A stretch of DNA of 64,000 nucleotides from Synoicihabitans lomoniglobus (GCF_029023725.1 NZ_CP119075.1:243501-307500); one strand, 5' to 3'. Numbered from the stretch's first letter, positions 45,842-61,107 are shown. The notes: generated from the letters alone by a model not told the origin. Numbers and translations are program-made.

Positions 45842-48514
45842 CTAGGCCTGATGTTTTTCGAGCAGACGGGCCACGAGCGCGGTCCAGCCGGTTTGGTGAC
45901 TGGCTCCCAGCCCCTGGCCGGTGTCGCCGTGAAAGTATTCGTAGAAGAGAACGTGTTGCCGCCAATGCGGGTCGGAGGCATAGCGTTCGTCTTCGCCGTG
46001 GGCGGGCCGACGGCCGGTCTCGGGGTCGGGCAGAAAAAGCCCACCGAGGCGTTTGGCGATGTCGTCGGCGATCTTGTCGAGCGTGAGACGGGTGCCGCTG
46101 CCGGTCGGATACTCCATGGTGAAGCTGTCGCCGTAGAAATGGTGGTAGCGCTCCAGAGCCTCGATGAGCAGGTAGTTGAGCGGAAACCAAATCGGCCCGC
46201 GCCAGTTGGAGTTGCCGCCGAACATAAACGAGTCCGACTCCCCGGGGACGTAGTTGACCGAGTGGGTTTCTTTCCCGGTTTGCATGACAAACGGGTGCTC
46301 TTGGTGGGCTTTGGACAACGAGCGGATGCCATGCGGAGACAGGAATTCCTCCTCATCAAACACGTAACGCAGCACCCGCTCCAGGCGCTCGCGGGAGGGG
46401 ATGGCGAGCAAGTGGTGGCCGGACTCCTTGCCGTCGGCTTCGAAGTAGGTGATTTGACGGGCGAGATCGGGCCGGTTTTTCAGAAACCACCGCGTGCGTT
46501 TGGCGAAGCCCGGCAGGCAATCGAGGCGGGCGTCGTCCATAAACTCGACGGCGAAGAGCGGAATGATGCCGACCATGGAGCGCACGCGGAGAGGCTGGGG
46601 CGGTCCGTCCGGTGGCAGGTATTGGTCGTAGTAAAAACCGTCTTCTTCGTGCCACAAGCCGTCGCCGCCGAGTTCGTTCATGGCATCGACGATGGAGACG
46701 AAGTGCTCGAAGAATTTGGAGGCGATGTCCTCGTATTCGGGTCGGGTCTCGGCGAGTTGCAGAGCCATGGCGAGCATGGTGCTGCAATAAAAGGCCATCC
46801 ACGCGGTGCCGTCGGCCTGGGCGAGGGAGCCGCCGATGGGGAGTTCCTTCGAGCGGTCGAACACGCCGATATTGTCGAGTCCGAGAAAGCCGCCCGCGAA
46901 GAGGTTGTTGCCCTGCGGGTCCTTGCGGTTGACCCACCAGGTGAAGTTGACGAGCAGTTTTTGAAACGTGCGGGCGAGGAAGAGTTCATCCCGTTCCCCG
47001 CGCGGACCGGTCATCTTGTAAACGCGCCAGCACGCCCAGGCATGAACCGGGGGATTGACGTCGGAGAAATTCCACTCGTAGGCCGGCATCTGTCCGTTGG
47101 GATGCATATACCATTCGCGCAGCAGCAGCTTGAGTTGCTCCTTGGCAAAATCGGGGTCGATGTGCGCCAGCGGAATCATGTGAAACGCCAGGTCCCACGC
47201 GGCGAACCACGGGTATTCCCATTTGTCGGGCATGGACAACACGGCGCGGTTGTAGAGGTGTTTCCAGTCGCCGTTGCGCACGGCCCGACGTTCGGGCGGG
47301 GGGGGCGGTTGGTAGGGGTCGCCCTTCAGCCAATCGTCGACGATGTAATGGTAGAACTGCTTCGTCCAGAGCAGGCCGGCGTAAGCCTGGCGCACGATGG
47401 ACCGCGCCTCGGGATCGGCGGGTTGGTCGGGGAGGTTGTCGAAAAACACCTCGGCTTCGGCGCGGCGGGCGTTGAAGACCTCCGTAAAAGCGGACCCGAA
47501 AAAGGCGTCGTCGGGCGGAGCATCTGCCTCGGCGCAGAAACGGGCGCGCACCGTGTGGCTCGAACCCGGTTCGATGGTGACGTCGGCGTGCGCGGCGCAT
47601 TTGGTGCCGCGTTGTTGCGGATTAACGGCGGATGTTTCGCCATGAATCACGCGGCGGTGAAAGGCATCCTTGGTGAAGGGCGAGTCGTTGGGCGTGTTGA
47701 ACACCCGTTCCCGGTTGGTCTCGTTTTCGGTGAAATACCACGGCAGCGAATCGTCCTCGACGGCGAAGCGCCACGAGCCAAGTGATTCCTGTTCGCCTTG
47801 GGCGTGGCCCGGTCCGGTGGCGTGGAGGCGGGGTTTGAGTTCACAGCCCTCATGGGCGCAGCCCCAGACCCAGGAATTGCGATACCACCACGTCGGAAGA
47901 ATGTGAATACGTGCCGCGTCGGGCCCGCGGTTGACGACCTCGATTTCAATCAGGATGTCGTTGGGGCCCGCCTTGGCGTAGCGGATGAAGACATCGAAAT
48001 AGCGGTCGTCGTCGAACGCCCCGGTGTCGACCAGCTCAAACTCGGGCTGGGTGCGATCGCGGGCGCGGCTTTCCGCGACCAGCCGGGCGTAGGGGTATTC
48101 CGATTGCGGATACTTGTAGAGCGCCTCCATCCAACTGTGGGTGGGGGTGCTGGCGAGATGGTGGTAAACCTCTTTGACGTCCTCGCCGTGGTTGCCCTCG
48201 TCACCGGTGAGACCGAACAAACGCTCTTTGAGAATCGGATCCCGGCCGTTCCACAACGAGACGCCGAAGCAGAGCCGACCTTTGGCGTCGCAGAGACCGA
48301 GCAGCCCGTCCTCGCCCCAGCGGTAGGCGCGGGCGGCGGCGTGATCGTGGGGAAAATAACTCCAAGCTTCGCCCTTGGCCGAGTAGTCCTCGCGCACCGT
48401 GCCCCATTGTCGATCGGCGAGATAGGGCCCCCAGCGCTTCCAATAAACTTCGCGTTGGGCGTCTTGAGCGAGGCGGTTGAGTTCGGCTGGGACGGGCGAG
48501 GAGGTGTCGGGCAT
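45842..48514 (-). CDS. GH63/MGH1-type glucosidase
   Basis: The product has 890 residues, no signal peptide. It has the layout of bacterial GH63-like glucosidases: an N-terminal beta-rich region with [14 protein letters not shown], and a C-terminal (alpha/alpha)6 barrel with [18 protein letters not shown] and R-G-P-I-W-F-P. It hydrolyses alpha-glucosyl linkages, but the real substrate (glucosylglycerate, oligosaccharide or trehalose-like) is not determined by eye. It stands alone on its strand. Confidence 0.87.
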   Translation of the reverse strand: MPDTSSPVPAELNRLAQDAQREVYWKRWGPYLADRQWGTVREDYSAKGEAWSYFPHDHAAARAYRWGEDGLLGLCDAKGRLCFGVSLWNGRDPILKERLFGLTGDEGNHGEDVKEVYHHLASTPTHSWMEALYKYPQSEYPYARLVAESRARDRTQPEFELVDTGAFDDDRYFDVFIRYAKAGPNDILIEIEVVNRGPDAARIHILPTWWYRNSWVWGCAHEGCELKPRLHATGPGHAQGEQESLGSWRFAVEDDSLPWYFTENETNRERVFNTPNDSPFTKDAFHRRVIHGETSAVNPQQRGTKCAAHADVTIEPGSSHTVRARFCAEADAPPDDAFFGSAFTEVFNARRAEAEVFFDNLPDQPADPEARSIVRQAYAGLLWTKQFYHYIVDDWLKGDPYQPPPPPERRAVRNGDWKHLYNRAVLSMPDKWEYPWFAAWDLAFHMIPLAHIDPDFAKEQLKLLLREWYMHPNGQMPAYEWNFSDVNPPVHAWACWRVYKMTGPRGERDELFLARTFQKLLVNFTWWVNRKDPQGNNLFAGGFLGLDNIGVFDRSKELPIGGSLAQADGTAWMAFYCSTMLAMALQLAETRPEYEDIASKFFEHFVSIVDAMNELGGDGLWHEEDGFYYDQYLPPDGPPQPLRVRSMVGIIPLFAVEFMDDARLDCLPGFAKRTRWFLKNRPDLARQITYFEADGKESGHHLLAIPSRERLERVLRYVFDEEEFLSPHGIRSLSKAHQEHPFVMQTGKETHSVNYVPGESDSFMFGGNSNWRGPIWFPLNYLLIEALERYHHFYGDSFTMEYPTGSGTRLTLDKIADDIAKRLGGLFLPDPETGRRPAHGEDERYASDPHWRQHVLFYEYFHGDTGQGLGASHQTGWTALVARLLEKHQA

Positions 48515-48568
48515 GGACGCGAAGATGATAGCAGGAAACGCTCCGCACGTGGGCGGTAACCTCGCCCC

Positions 48569-48589
48569 CGGCGGGTGAATTTCCCGCCG
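48569..48589 (-). terminator. Hairpin after gyrA
   Basis: A 7-bp stem CGGCGGG/CCCGCCG with a 7-base loop lies 12 bp after the gyrA stop on the minus strand. There is no T-run, so termination is possible but not assured. Confidence 0.5.
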
Positions 48590-48601
48590 AGGCGCTTGGT
48601 T

Positions 48602-51193
<2,592 letters not shown>

Positions 51194-51282
51194 GCGTGGC
51201 TGGCGGGATCAGAGATCGGCTTCAGTGAGGCCGGAGGTTTATGAAAAATATGATGCGTTCCTAGGAAGCGCGGAGCGAATTG

Positions 51283-51663
51283 TCAGGCAGCTGCTTTGGC
51301 GAAGTAACGAACATTGGGGAGGTCTTTGAAATCAGCGTCCTGAGTCCAAAGCGTAGCTTGGTGCGCCTGAGCCGTGGCGTAGATGATGGAGTCCGCCATG
51401 GCTAAGCGGTGCTCGGCACCGATGCGGGCGGCGGCGTAAGCGAGATTGTGATCGAGTGGAGCCACGGCGGCGATGCTAAGCTCCGCAAGGGCCGTATCGG
51501 CGGCGGCTTCTCCCAGCACCGTCCGCAGACGACGAGTGACTTCGTAGATGACGATACTCGGAACGAGCAATTGGTTCCGGTCTTCAATCACGTCGCAAAA
51601 TTGGTCAGCGGCGGGACTATCGAGAAAATATTCCAAAAGAGCGGATGAATCCACGACGTTCAA
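51283..51663 (-). CDS. vapC: VapC-type PIN-domain toxin
   Basis: The product has 126 residues with a TTG start. PIN acidic residues are Asp5 (V-V-D-S-S-A-L-L), Glu41 (I-Y-E-V), Asp91 (A-M-A-D-S) and Asp109 (T-Q-D-A-D). VapC toxins cleave tRNA or rRNA. Its start overlaps the stop of the antitoxin gene (TTGA), the usual coupling for such pairs. Confidence 0.93.
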   Translation of the reverse strand: MNVVDSSALLEYFLDSPAADQFCDVIEDRNQLLVPSIVIYEVTRRLRTVLGEAAADTALAELSIAAVAPLDHNLAYAAARIGAEHRLAMADSIIYATAQAHQATLWTQDADFKDLPNVRYFAKAAA

Positions 51664-51896
51664 AGCGGTCGGTCCTTCTTTTCGCGGCCGACATCAGCAT
51701 CCGAAAGCCGACCCTTGATGAAGCCACGAAGCGCCTTCATGCCCCGCACAGGAACAAGTCGTATCGAGGAACCATCGTCGACGAATACGAACTTCTGGCC
51801 GGGCTTGAAATCGTGGGCCGTGCGAAGTTTTTCCGGGATGACCACCTGATACTTTGGCGATAAAGTAATAGGTGGGGTCATGGTCGATGTGCTCAT
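51660..51896 (-). CDS. vapB: VapB-type AbrB/SpoVT antitoxin
   Basis: The product has 78 residues: an AbrB/MazE-like swapped-hairpin DNA-binding domain (T-L-S-P-K-Y-Q-V-V-I-P-E-K-L-R, then G-Q-K-F-V-F) and a basic C-terminus that would bind the toxin. It precedes vapC on the same strand and should repress the pair. It lies 50 bp after the gyrB stop. Confidence 0.93.
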   Translation of the reverse strand: MSTSTMTPPITLSPKYQVVIPEKLRTAHDFKPGQKFVFVDDGSSIRLVPVRGMKALRGFIKGRLSDADVGREKKDRPL

Positions 51897-51946
51897 GGTA
51901 TTACGATGAAGCTATCGATGGTCTGGTCAAGGGTCCGCGGAGGTGC

Positions 51947-54544
<2,598 letters not shown>

Positions 54545-54667
54545 TTAAGGGTCAAAGAGCATAGCAAAAGCAGAACTGTCACAATCGAATTTTTAGGCCG
54601 GTTATCGGGTTCTTTTCGGGTATTAGAGGTTGCCGACTAAAGATTGGGCTTTAGCGTCCGCGATCGA

Positions 54668-55081
54668 GTGAAGTTATCGGTCAAAGTAGACTATGCCTGT
54701 CGGGTTTTGGCGCAATTGGCGCGCTCGTATGGCCGCGACGAGTTGGCTCACATCGAGTCGTTGGCCAAGGCGGAGGGCGTGCCGGCCAATTATCTGGTGC
54801 AAATCCTCAGCGAGCTGCGCAACGGCGGCCTGATCTCCAGCAAGCGGGGCAAACAGGGCGGTTACGCGTTGGCCCGTCCGCCGGAGGAGGTCACGCTCTT
54901 CGACATCGTGCGGTTGATCGAAGGCGACGTGTTGGAACTGAATGGTTCGGGCGAAGGCTTCAGCGGGGCCAAGGTCGACACGGTATGGCGGTCCGTGCGG
55001 GAGACTTTGGAAGAGAAATGTCGCTCCTGCACCCTGGATATGATGGTCAATACCAGCTCGGAGGAGATGTATTACATATAG
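54668..55081 (+). CDS. Rrf2-family transcriptional regulator
   Basis: The product has 137 residues from the GTG at 54668. Winged-helix features: K-L-S-V-K-V-D-Y-A, I-L-S-E-L-R-N-G-G-L-I-S-S-K-R-G-K-Q-G-G-Y. The usual three-Cys iron-sulfur set of IscR/NsrR is not complete; only C-R-S-C near the C-terminus is seen, so a cluster may be absent or different. It is divergent from gyrB. Confidence 0.88.
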   Translation: MKLSVKVDYACRVLAQLARSYGRDELAHIESLAKAEGVPANYLVQILSELRNGGLISSKRGKQGGYALARPPEEVTLFDIVRLIEGDVLELNGSGEGFSGAKVDTVWRSVRETLEEKCRSCTLDMMVNTSSEEMYYI

Positions 55082-55117
55082 AATCTCAGCTTCCCGACCT
55101 ACCTCCAATTTTTCTCC

Positions 55118-55825
55118 ATGCGACACCCTGCCATTGAACCCCTGTTGATCCTCCAAGACCGCGAGCAGAGCCGACGCGCTTTGCAGCAGCAACTGGACAT
55201 GATTCCCGGGGATGTGGCGCGGGTGCAGGCCAAAATCGATGCGGAGAAGCAAGCGATCGACGCGGCTAAAAACGAATGGCGGGAACTCGAATCCAAAAAG
55301 AAGTTACTCGAGACGGAAATCGGATCGGCCGAGGAGAAACTCGCCAAATACCGCACGCAGCAGTCGTTGGTGAAAAAGAACGACGAGTATCAAGCGCTGG
55401 GTCACGAGATCGAGACCATGAGCGCTAAAGTGAGTGGCATGGAGGAGCAGGAGCTTGAGATCATGTATGCCATTGATGCGGCCAAGAGTCGCTTCGCGGC
55501 GGCCGAGACAGAGCTGAAGACCAACATCGCCGATCACGAATCCAAGCTCGCCACGCTGGCCCAGCGCAAAACGAGTCTGGCGAGCGAACTCGCTGCGGCG
55601 GAGGGCGAAGTGAGCACGGCCCGGGAGCCGATCAGCGAAAAGTTTTTACGCGTTTTCGATCGCATTGCGGAGCGCCAGTTTCCGGCCTGCGCGGCCGTGG
55701 TGGGCGGCAACTGTGGAGGGTGTCATCTTAAAGTGTCCGGCGAAAACGAGTCGGTGGCGCGCAAAGGCGAGGAATTGGCCACCTGCGACCAATGTGGGCG
55801 CATCATTTGGTGGGAAACGTCCTGA
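55118..55825 (+). CDS. C4 zinc-ribbon coiled-coil protein
   Basis: The product has 235 residues: residues 10-170 are a long coiled coil, and the C-terminal domain has four Cys (G-N-C-G-G-C-H and T-C-D-Q-C-G) forming a zinc ribbon. Chlamydial relatives (CT398/CdsZ) bind type III secretion and sigma-factor machinery; many PVC bacteria have a similar protein with no such system. It lies 36 bp after the Rrf2 gene and 58 bp before rnpB. Exact role uncertain. Confidence 0.88.
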   Translation: MRHPAIEPLLILQDREQSRRALQQQLDMIPGDVARVQAKIDAEKQAIDAAKNEWRELESKKKLLETEIGSAEEKLAKYRTQQSLVKKNDEYQALGHEIETMSAKVSGMEEQELEIMYAIDAAKSRFAAAETELKTNIADHESKLATLAQRKTSLASELAAAEGEVSTAREPISEKFLRVFDRIAERQFPACAAVVGGNCGGCHLKVSGENESVARKGEELATCDQCGRIIWWETS

Positions 55826-55883
55826 CTTTTGGCGCCCGCGCGACGGGCTTGCTTTCGGCGCGGGAAACGAAGAATGTGGTCGG

Positions 55884-56370
55884 CTTGGTTCCGGGGCCAG
55901 ATCGTCGCTCCGGGGTTCTTTGTATCCCAAGGCGCGGTTAATCGCCGCGCTCGATAAGATTAACTCCCGGAGAGGAAAGTCCGGACACCACAGGGCAGGA
56001 TGCCGTGCGAGCTTCACCGCAAGCACGGGCGGCGCGCGTCAAGGCGCGTCGACGGATCAGTGTCACAGAAAACAAACTACCGTGTCGTCGTAAGGCGGTG
56101 CGGAAAAGGTGAAAAGGTGGGGTAAGAGCCCACCGCGCCGGCTGCAAAGTCGGCGGCAGGATAAACCCCTTCCGGTGCAAGGCAAAATAGGCGGCTGACC
56201 GGCCCGGTTTTAAGCCGCGGGTATGTCGCACCCACCGTTGTTCAGGTCCTTCGGGTTCTGAGCCATGGCGGGCAGGTCCTCCTGGCAACAGCGAGGGCTT
56301 GAGATAAATGACGATCCACGCGTCGTTCGCGACGCGGAACAGAATCCGGCTTATCGGCCCCGGAACCAAG
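55884..56370 (+). ncRNA. rnpB: RNase P RNA
   Basis: Universal elements are visible: GAGGAAAGTCCGGACACCAC (55973-55992) near the 5' part and ACAGAATCCGGCTTATCGG near 56340-56356 at the 3' part. The ends CTTGGTTCCGGGGCC and GGCCCCGGAACCAAG are complementary and form the closing helix, which sets both boundaries. A TTTTTC tract follows the 3' end. It processes tRNA 5' ends. The length of about 487 nt is long for bacterial type A RNAs. Confidence 0.93.
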
Positions 56371-56571
56371 TTTTTCTCCGCCGGACCGGCCGGGGTGTGT
56401 GTTGGAAATAGGACGAACCAGCGCCAGCCTCATTTCACACTCACCCTGCGGCCTGGGACGGAGCCGATCCCGGACGGCGTTCTCGCCGAAAAGCGGTGGC
56501 TACAGGCCCAGCTTCTCAGCTCCGCCTTGCCCGCTACCGACTGCGTTTTCAGCGCTGGTGCCTCCTATTTC

Positions 56572-57996
56572 CTACGGACCACCGATGGCGGCGTAAGGCG
56601 CACGATCCACGGGGGAATTCAATTCGGAGTAGCTGGAAATTTTCAGCGAGCCGCCCGAACCGAAGTTCTTCAGCGACTCGTCGTAGTGATAAGCGCCGCT
56701 GCCAGTCAATGTGGCCGACTTCACGATGGCGGAGCCCGCAAAGTCCGTGCTGCCGGGCAGGGTAAGATCGGCGTCGGGGGCGTAGATCAGCGCGTTCAAG
56801 GCGCCACTGCCTGTCAGTCGGATGCTTTGGCCGGAGACGCCATTGCGCGTGCTCCAGATTTGCAGTGCCACGGGGGCGGCCGGATTTGTGATCCCGGCGC
56901 CCGAGATATCAATGTCTCCCGGCGTGTAGATGGTAAGCGTGGCGTCGGAGGCGAGCACGATCTTGCCGCTGGCGGCGACCCTGATGGTTTCAATGCTGTC
57001 GGGCGGCAGGTAGAGGGTGACATCTCCTTCGATGGTCAGGGTCGCGGCACCTTCGACCTTCAGGCTATTGAGCTGATACGAAGTCGCGACGCCCGGGGCT
57101 CCCATGGTCTCGGAGCTCAGATACCACGGTGGTCCACTGACGCTGCGGGGGAGGATGTAGGGGACCCTCACGGTGCCGCCGGTGGGTGGTTCCACATCCT
57201 CAAAGGCGGCGGTAAAATTGGTCGCCAAAGCGCCCGGGGCGACGTTGTAGGGTCCAGAGATGGCCATGCCTCTGGGGCCGACCTGTCCGCCCCAGCTCAT
57301 GGCGAGTCCGGCGCTGCTGCCGGCCCCCACGGAGACGACGCCATACACGTCCGAACTGCCGATGCTGACGGACGGCAACGCGCCGGAAACGGTGGCCATG
57401 CGGCTGTTGTCCAGCGCCACGCCCGAGCTCCAGGGCACGGCCGGGGTGGTGGGGTCGTTGTCGGGATCGGAAATCCAGCTGTCGAACCAAGCTCCCCCGC
57501 TCGCCACAATGGTTTCGCGGGCCAACAACCCGTAGGAAAACAGCGTCCGCGTGGTGATGCCGATTCGCAGCCACTTTTCCACTTCGCTGCCGTCGGCGAG
57601 CTGAATCACGCTGCGGGCCACCACAGTGGGCGGGGAGCCGTTGTAGTTCTCCACCAGCACCTTCACGTATCCGGTGACGTTTCCGCTGTAGGCGAATCCG
57701 TCAAACTTGCGCGTGGCAGTCGATCCGCTGGTGGTCCAGCCGTCCCAGGCCGCCGCGTTGCCGGTATTGGCCTGATTGAGGGACCAAAGGCCATGTTCCA
57801 GCCCCGTCTCGGCCAAGTCGTAAGCGGCCGTCAAATAAACGGAACGGTGCGAAATCGTCGCGGTGGAATGACTGAGCGTGAGGTAGCTGGTCAGGGTGAG
57901 AGCGATGACCGCCACGAAGATGAGGGCGGCGAGCAAAACGCCCCCGCGATTGGCGCGTCGGTCATGATCGGTTGCGAAGGAACCGTTGGGTCGCAC
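56572..57996 (-). CDS. PilX-like pseudopilin with large C-terminal domain, copy 2
   Basis: The product has 474 residues. After a basic leader, a hydrophobic segment G-G-V-L-L-A-A-L-I-F-V-A-V-I resembles pilin N-termini but lacks the usual Glu5, as in PilX-type minor pilins. The rest is a beta-rich extracellular domain with repeats like V-A-A-S-G-K-I-V-L and a polymer-adhesin-like end (DUF7305-type). Its start is next to the PilW-like gene's stop (2-bp gap). The module likely contributes an adhesive pilus or pseudopilus tip. Confidence 0.83.
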   Translation of the reverse strand: MRPNGSFATDHDRRANRGGVLLAALIFVAVIALTLTSYLTLSHSTATISHRSVYLTAAYDLAETGLEHGLWSLNQANTGNAAAWDGWTTSGSTATRKFDGFAYSGNVTGYVKVLVENYNGSPPTVVARSVIQLADGSEVEKWLRIGITTRTLFSYGLLARETIVASGGAWFDSWISDPDNDPTTPAVPWSSGVALDNSRMATVSGALPSVSIGSSDVYGVVSVGAGSSAGLAMSWGGQVGPRGMAISGPYNVAPGALATNFTAAFEDVEPPTGGTVRVPYILPRSVSGPPWYLSSETMGAPGVATSYQLNSLKVEGAATLTIEGDVTLYLPPDSIETIRVAASGKIVLASDATLTIYTPGDIDISGAGITNPAAPVALQIWSTRNGVSGQSIRLTGSGALNALIYAPDADLTLPGSTDFAGSAIVKSATLTGSGAYHYDESLKNFGSGGSLKISSYSELNSPVDRAPYAAIGGP

Positions 57997-57997
57997 G

Positions 57998-58537
57998 TCA
58001 ACTTACCCTTTTGTTCCGCAGGACGAACCGAGCGGAGATCAAGCGTTGGGTGGAATCCACGTTCGTGTTCGCCTTTCGGGTCAGGTCGAGGTCGACCTGA
58101 ATCATTTTGGCGGCATCGCCCACCACCGTGGGCGCGGCTTCGACGTCAAGTTCGGTGGTGTTGATATCGAATGCCTTGAAAGTGAAGTCGGTGATTTCGT
58201 CGGCCAGCACTTCGGTCGTGCCGTTCACGGAACGGGTGAAGGTGGCTCCGTCGGCATTGAACGTGTAGGTCACGGTGGACCCATTGACGACGAGTTCCAG
58301 CGTTTTGGTGTTCGTCCAATCTGCATCGGTCGCTTCGCGGCAATCTTGACCAAAAATTTGAAACGTCATGCGGGCCTGCGCCTCCATGTCGTTGTATTGG
58401 CTCAGACTAACGCCGCCCCGACCGAGGTAGAGATAGGTGCTCATCACGCCGGCGAGAACGAATGCGGAAATCGTCACCGCCACCATCAGCTCCGCCAGTG
58501 AAAACCCCCGGCGGGATTTTGGCTTAGTTTTGAGCAT
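57998..58537 (-). CDS. PilW/PulJ-like prepilin, copy 2
   Basis: The product has 179 residues. Prepilin cleavage site R-R-G-F-S-L-A-E-L-M-V-A-V-T with Glu5 present, then a beta-rich globular region. ATG 58537 is chosen; it overlaps the preceding PilV-like gene by 14 bp. It forms one of three genes in the module. Confidence 0.87.
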   Translation of the reverse strand: MLKTKPKSRRGFSLAELMVAVTISAFVLAGVMSTYLYLGRGGVSLSQYNDMEAQARMTFQIFGQDCREATDADWTNTKTLELVVNGSTVTYTFNADGATFTRSVNGTTEVLADEITDFTFKAFDINTTELDVEAAPTVVGDAAKMIQVDLDLTRKANTNVDSTQRLISARFVLRNKRVS

Positions 58538-59015
58538 GATTGTAGTAGTAATCAAAAAGTCCGTTGCGGGCATACCGCATGCGGAAAACCCGGGAGAGCT
58601 CCCGACCGCTGATCGCGGTCCAGGTGGCGGTGATATCGATTTCCTTCATCTCGGAGGCGTAACCCGCTACGTCGCTCACGCGGCGAACGATTTCCAGGCG
58701 ATCGCCGGCGATGGTGCCAGCGGTATGAAATTCAGAAATATCCAGCACTTCTTCGGCCGGCAGGGCCGAAATGTTGGTCCAGTTCAGCAAGCGAATCCGC
58801 TCCATTTCGCTTTGAATCATCTGGGAGGCGGCGGTGCTGGTGCGAGCGGTATCGAGATTGCTTAATCCCGCTTGGATAACGATTACCGCAGAAGAGAGTG
58901 CCATGGAAAGCACGCCCGTGGCGGCCATGACTTCGATGAGGGTGAAGGCACGGCGACACTTGGTCTTCGCCCGGCCGTAGAGGGTCGGGGGGGAGGACGG
59001 TTGGTTCGCTTTCAT
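58524..59015 (-). CDS. PilV/GspI-like prepilin, copy 2
   Basis: The product has 163 residues. The prepilin motif reads C-R-R-A-F-T-L-I-E-V-M, with Ala in place of the usual Gly at the cleavage site; Ala is tolerated in some prepilins. C-terminus ends R-N-G-L-F-D-Y-Y-Y. It is the first gene of the second copy of the module. Confidence 0.86.
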   Translation of the reverse strand: MKANQPSSPPTLYGRAKTKCRRAFTLIEVMAATGVLSMALSSAVIVIQAGLSNLDTARTSTAASQMIQSEMERIRLLNWTNISALPAEEVLDISEFHTAGTIAGDRLEIVRRVSDVAGYASEMKEIDITATWTAISGRELSRVFRMRYARNGLFDYYYNHAQN

Positions 59016-59119
59016 GAATAACAGCGTTGTAAATGCCCGCTGTGTTGCAAACCGAGGAACTACGCAAAACGGGTTCGGGTCCTACTTACTTTTGTGCGAT
59101 AATCATGAAATTTCATGAC

Positions 59120-60529
59120 CTAGAAGCTCAAGACTCCGGCGTAAAGGGTCCGATCCGCGGCGGAGGTGAGTTCGGTCCAACCGGCGATGCCGAACGGGTT
59201 GCCATCCGTCATATCGGAGAGGGCTTCATCGTAGTGGAACGCGCTGCCGCCGGTCACGGTGATGCTGTCGGCCACGATCGCGCCGTAAACGCTGCCGCTG
59301 GCTCCGCCGCCGTTCATGGTGACATCGGCGTTGGGGGCGTAAACCACGGCGCTGAGTTGACCGTTTCCTGAGATGGAAACGGATTGGGTCCCGGCGGATC
59401 CCGCCGCTTTGGTGCTCCAGAATTGAAAAGCCTCGGGATCATTGGCGTTGGCGATGCCCCGGCCCGAGATGGAAACATCGCAGGACGCATACATCTGCAA
59501 ACTGCCGCCGTTAAGCACTTGGATCGAGGTTTGGCCGCCGAGGCTCACCCCGGCACCGCTCGGAGTGGTGATGCGGATGACCACGTCGAAACCGGAGTTG
59601 ATGACCAGTTGTTTACTCGCATTACCGCTCAACGAAATGCTGCCCACATCGTAGTAATAAACGCCGTCGGCGGCGGGCGTATCCAATACCCGGGGCAGGG
59701 CGGTCGCGCCGTTAATCGTGGCAATGGAGTAGCCAGCGGTGGTGGGAGCGCTGGTGTCCTCGAAATTGGTGGTGAAATCCGTGGTGACCCGGGAGTAGTC
59801 GATGGTGCCGGCGGAAGCGGTGAAGTCGCCAACGATTCCGTTGGGTCCCACGTCGAGCCCCGAATAATCGGCGGTGCCGATTGAAACGTAGCCCCAGATG
59901 TCGGAGTTGCTGAGGCTGAAGCTGTTGACGGCCACTGATCCGCTGCCGGCGCTGCCCCGGTCGTAGCGATTGCGGTTACCGCCGCCGAGATTGGCGTCGT
60001 AGCTGCCCAAGCGGGAGTCGTAGCTGTCGACCGAGGCGTTGCCACCGCTGAACGTCAGGGTATCCTTGGCCACGAGCCCGTTGGCAAAAAGCGAACGCTT
60101 CGAGAGGCTGACGCGAATCCACTTTTCAATGACCGCACCCTGGGCTGGCGTAATCGTCGAGCGCGCGACGATGACCGGCGCGACGGCGAGGCTGTAGTTG
60201 CGGACGTAGACGCGCACGTTGCCGGTGGAGTTGGCGTCGAACTGAAATCCGGTGAAGTTGCGCCACGCGTTCGCGCCGGAGGTGGTCCAATCCGTCCATG
60301 CGTTGGGGTCGGCATCGACGGCCTTGTTGATGGACCACATCGCTTGTTCCAAGCCGGTTTCGGCGAGGTTGATCGCCGCGTTGGCATAAAAGGCCCGGTG
60401 GGAAACATTGAGATTGGTCTGGCCGATGTTGATGTAGCTGACCAACGAGATGCCGATCACGATGGTGAGCAGCATGGCGACGACCAGCAACGAACCGCGC
60501 TGACCGGAGCGGGAGCAGGGACGGATCAT
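59120..60529 (-). CDS. PilX-like pseudopilin with large C-terminal domain, copy 1
   Basis: The product has 469 residues and the same plan as the protein at 56572-57996. The shared region includes A-E-T-G-L-E, W-T-T-S-G and E-K-W-[IL]-R, while the C-terminal sequences are diverged. The hydrophobic segment is G-S-L-L-V-V-A-M-L-L-T-I-V-I-G. It overlaps the PilW-like gene by 4 bp. Confidence 0.83.
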   Translation of the reverse strand: MIRPCSRSGQRGSLLVVAMLLTIVIGISLVSYINIGQTNLNVSHRAFYANAAINLAETGLEQAMWSINKAVDADPNAWTDWTTSGANAWRNFTGFQFDANSTGNVRVYVRNYSLAVAPVIVARSTITPAQGAVIEKWIRVSLSKRSLFANGLVAKDTLTFSGGNASVDSYDSRLGSYDANLGGGNRNRYDRGSAGSGSVAVNSFSLSNSDIWGYVSIGTADYSGLDVGPNGIVGDFTASAGTIDYSRVTTDFTTNFEDTSAPTTAGYSIATINGATALPRVLDTPAADGVYYYDVGSISLSGNASKQLVINSGFDVVIRITTPSGAGVSLGGQTSIQVLNGGSLQMYASCDVSISGRGIANANDPEAFQFWSTKAAGSAGTQSVSISGNGQLSAVVYAPNADVTMNGGGASGSVYGAIVADSITVTGGSAFHYDEALSDMTDGNPFGIAGWTELTSAADRTLYAGVLSF

Positions 60530-61107
60530 GCCGAAACGCGTTTGTTGCGAAGAATATACCGGGCGGAAAGCACGGTGTTGGTCGCGGCCGAGACGGTGGT
60601 GGTGACCCGGGATGCCTTCAGGTAGACCTGCAATTGCTTGGTGACATCGCTGGCCGCGTCCCGTTTGGCGATGGTCGACAGATCGCTGACATCGACCTGG
60701 GCGCCCGTGATCATGTAACCGTCGAATTTGAAGGTAAGAATCCCATCGATCATGGTGGTGGTGGCCCCGGCACCGGCCTGGCGAGTGAAGGTCTTGGCGG
60801 CGGCGTCATGCGCATAGGTGATGGCAACGCCGTTGACCGTCAGGGTGACACTGTTGGCCGAGTTCCACGTCAGCTCCGATGCTTGCCGCGTGTCCTGGGC
60901 AAAATACTCCAGCCCCACGCGGGCTTCGCTTTCCATCTCGGCATAGTTGCTGATGTTGGCGCCACTGCGGCCCAGAAACAAAAACGTGGTCATGACCCCC
61001 GTCATCACGAAGGCCGCAATCGTGGCCCCGACCATGACTTCGACGAGTGAGATACCCCGCTGGCGGTTACGATCGGGCGAGCGTGTAATAGTAATCATAA
61101 AGTCCAT
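60526..61107 (-). CDS. PilW/PulJ-like prepilin, copy 1
   Basis: The product has 193 residues from ATG 61107; a second ATG three codons later (61098) is also possible. Prepilin motif R-Q-R-G-I-S-L-V-E-V-M-V-G. Its C-terminal ends L-S-A-R-Y-I-L-R-N-K-R-V-S-A, nearly identical in form to copy 2 (S-A-R-F-V-L-R-N-K-R-V-S). Confidence 0.87.
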   Translation of the reverse strand: MDFMITITRSPDRNRQRGISLVEVMVGATIAAFVMTGVMTTFLFLGRSGANISNYAEMESEARVGLEYFAQDTRQASELTWNSANSVTLTVNGVAITYAHDAAAKTFTRQAGAGATTTMIDGILTFKFDGYMITGAQVDVSDLSTIAKRDAASDVTKQLQVYLKASRVTTTVSAATNTVLSARYILRNKRVSA

